Source: Trachipleistophora hominis (Eukaryota > Microsporidia > Pleistophoridae). From it: a DNA stretch of 10,637 nucleotides. The DNA is taken from contig JH993941.1 in assembly GCA_000316135.1 (NCBI GenBank), forward strand, positions 49,284-59,920, in the 5' to 3' direction. Under the pieces are notes generated by a model, which had not been told where the DNA came from, ran no database searches, and saw nothing but the letters and a program-made list of their open reading frames with translations. The translations under genes and the position numbers were made by a program. Below are positions 9,601 through 10,637 of the stretch, piece by piece (positions within the stretch are counted from its first letter, which is position 1; each line of letters opens with the position of its first letter).

Positions 9601-10001
9601 ATCAGGTCACATATAAAACTATTGTATCCTAGACGTAGTGCATCAAGTACCATGTGGGAGCTATCTAGATGTTTTTTGCTGAATTCATACTCATGTGTGC
9701 CAAATACGCTCTGAATGTATACCTGCATCGTATCTGTTTCTACTACTGACAGAATAACACTGCTGAAGTCCAAAAGATTTATTATGAACAAATTAGCACC
9801 TAATGGTCTTACCTTTGTATTATAATAGCCTATTGGCGGGAACTGCGTGTACTTTTTGTACTCAGAGAGTATTACTGAATATTCATCGCACAAATTTATC
9901 TCATTAAACTCATTGTTGTTCTTGTGGTCGGCATTTCTCCCATTGTTCTCCAAAGTCGCGTTGTCGATATTTTCAAACGAGTCCTTCATTTCCTTTGACA
10001 T
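6623..10001 (-). CDS. BCR/ABR-like Rho regulator: DH-PH-RhoGAP protein (two frameshifts)
   Basis: Probable regulator of Rho-family GTPases, which control cell polarity and the cortex. Counting from MSKEMKD, residues 1-320 match no domain I know. Residues about 320-600 form a Dbl-homology exchange domain: KVFENFQEVLK (350-360), then LPVQRMVRYKQFLE (557-570), the family's most conserved helix. It is split by a polar insert at about 403-465. A PH domain follows (about 630-750, LSFFLYNDILMVA). Residues 755-910 are unassigned. The frame shifts near 7253-7277 and again at a T7 run (6793-6799). The joined C-terminus reads like RhoGAP: FNIIRQCMLFIEE, then TYFKCSVYDIFTYDDL, then VVFTHFMKISK, ending at TAA 6623-6625, for about 1126 residues. 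The usual arginine-finger position appears to be serine. An in-frame ATG 29 codons upstream exists, but the C tract favours this start. DH and PH are firm; GAP is moderate. Confidence 0.8.
6793..6799 (-). other. Second frameshift site in the GEF/GAP gene (T7 run)
   Basis: In coding sense, after ETKGNY comes TTTTTTT. The current frame ends at TGA 6769-6771 after ten more codons. The frame offset by -1 stays open for about 57 codons with RhoGAP-like helices (VVFTHFMKISKIL, then EVFVNLIEYLF) and stops at TAA 6623-6625. One missing T in the run would explain it. Confidence 0.6.
7253..7277 (-). other. First frameshift site in the GEF/GAP gene
   Basis: In coding sense the region is TTTTTCCCCTGGGAAAAGAAAAG, with several short homopolymers. 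The long frame continues 40 unconvincing residues (ending IPIWQCSTL), while the frame offset by -1 opens into the RhoGAP-like segment. One missing base somewhere in these runs joins them. The exact position cannot be fixed because both frames are open here. It does not match the X-XXY-YYZ pattern of programmed -1 slippage. Confidence 0.7.
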
Positions 10002-10637
10002 CTTCAAGGGTGTGTGCGATGTAAAAACAAGATGATAAGAATGCAGATAACCAATGCATCGTGTTGGTATGACGAAATGAAGCAGCAATACAATTTTATT
10101 TTTGAAATCTCATTTATATCTGTCAATTTAATATACGTTTTTGTGAAACATATTTTCAATTCATCATGTGTAATTGATGCAATAACACCGTTCTCATGAC
10201 AGAAACAACTATTTATATTTTTATTATATTCAATAATATACACAATGAAATTAAATACTCTGTTATTTTTTAATTAATTACACTAAATTAATATTTTCTT
10301 TGTTTTATGACTAAATTTTCACTTTCCTTTTAGGATCATCAAATATGTACGTACCAAAATACGAGTAGGTTCTCATATTTTATAAAAGGATAAAGAATTA
10401 ACTGAGCAAAAATAGTGTGTTGCAATAAGAAAGAATAGAGCCAACTCATTATCGCATATATAACACAGTAATGTTAGTATATTGATATTATTTAGAATCG
10501 AATCAATGAATAAATACTAAACAACGGGGTTTTCATGATTAAAAATTGGATTATACAGTGGTTTTATTATATTATGCCTAAAAATGAGAAAATAATCTTT
10601 CGTAAACATATGCGAGTTTCATTCGTTTAAAGAGCTC
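10002..10637. other. Upstream region of the GEF/GAP gene, no gene seen
   Basis: About 635 bases of A+T-rich DNA up to the window edge, with TAATTAATTA-type stretches near 10270. It should contain the promoter of the GEF/GAP gene. A minus-strand frame of 79 codons (10004-10243) lacks a C tract before its ATG and any family likeness, so it is not called. Confidence 0.55.
10008..10010 (-). promoter_or_regulatory. CCC-type start-site motif of the GEF/GAP gene
   Basis: In coding sense the context is ACACCCTTGAAGATG: CCC ends six bases before the ATG of MSKEMKD. It argues that translation starts here and not at the in-frame ATG at 10086-10088, which has no C tract in front. Confidence 0.55.

Noticed and set aside
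10002..10088. 29-codon N-terminal extension of the GEF/GAP protein
   Set aside because: The in-frame ATG at 10086-10088 has no C tract, while the ATG at 9999-10001 does; the extension looks like untranslated leader.
10004..10243. 79-codon minus-strand frame upstream of the GEF/GAP gene
   Set aside because: No start motif, no recognisable sequence, and it runs into the start region of the large gene, so it is probably chance.
1..10637. tRNA, rRNA, CRISPR or transposon
   Set aside because: No B-box-like GTTCRA context with a plausible cloverleaf, no spaced repeats, no transposase-like frame and no terminal inverted repeats were seen by eye.

Overview
The window looks like a piece of a microsporidian nuclear genome. 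It is A+T-rich and carries four head-to-tail genes, all on the minus strand, with no introns I can recognise. The proteins are eukaryotic and short for their families. A CCC or CCCC tract lies 3 to 10 bases before each chosen start codon, which is a known microsporidian start-site signature. Intergenic stretches of 0.3 to 1.7 kb are long for a compact microsporidium and would suit a less reduced lineage such as the Trachipleistophora/Vavraia group. That last placement is a guess; the microsporidian assignment is fairly secure.

In transcription order (right to left): (1) about 10001 to 6623, a large Dbl-homology (RhoGEF) + PH protein whose C-terminal part resembles a RhoGAP domain, giving a BCR/ABR-like layout. 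(2) 6186 to 6046, a 46-residue coiled-coil protein that may be a reduced DASH/Dam1 subunit (Dad1-like). (3) 5770 to 3559, the WD40 Elongator subunit Elp2. (4) 2940 to 1761, a Trf4/PAPD5-type non-canonical poly(A) polymerase. The flanks (1-1757 and 10002-10637) and the gaps between genes hold no further gene that I can support.

The three long genes are each interrupted by frameshifts at short homopolymer or purine runs: two in the GEF/GAP gene, one or two in Elp2, one in Trf4. In every case family-like sequence continues in another frame. They are therefore best read as intact genes with homopolymer sequencing errors, although recent decay or slippage-based rescue cannot be excluded from sequence alone. 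The small gene is unbroken.

The genes do not form an obvious pathway. Elp2 (tRNA wobble-uridine modification) and Trf4 (nuclear RNA surveillance) both touch RNA metabolism. The GEF/GAP protein would control a Rho-type GTPase, and the small protein may act at the kinetochore. I see no mobile element, CRISPR array, rRNA or tRNA, and no clear sign of a new multi-gene system. The most interesting items are the two-domain GEF/pseudo-GAP protein, the tiny DASH-like candidate and the cluster of frameshifts.
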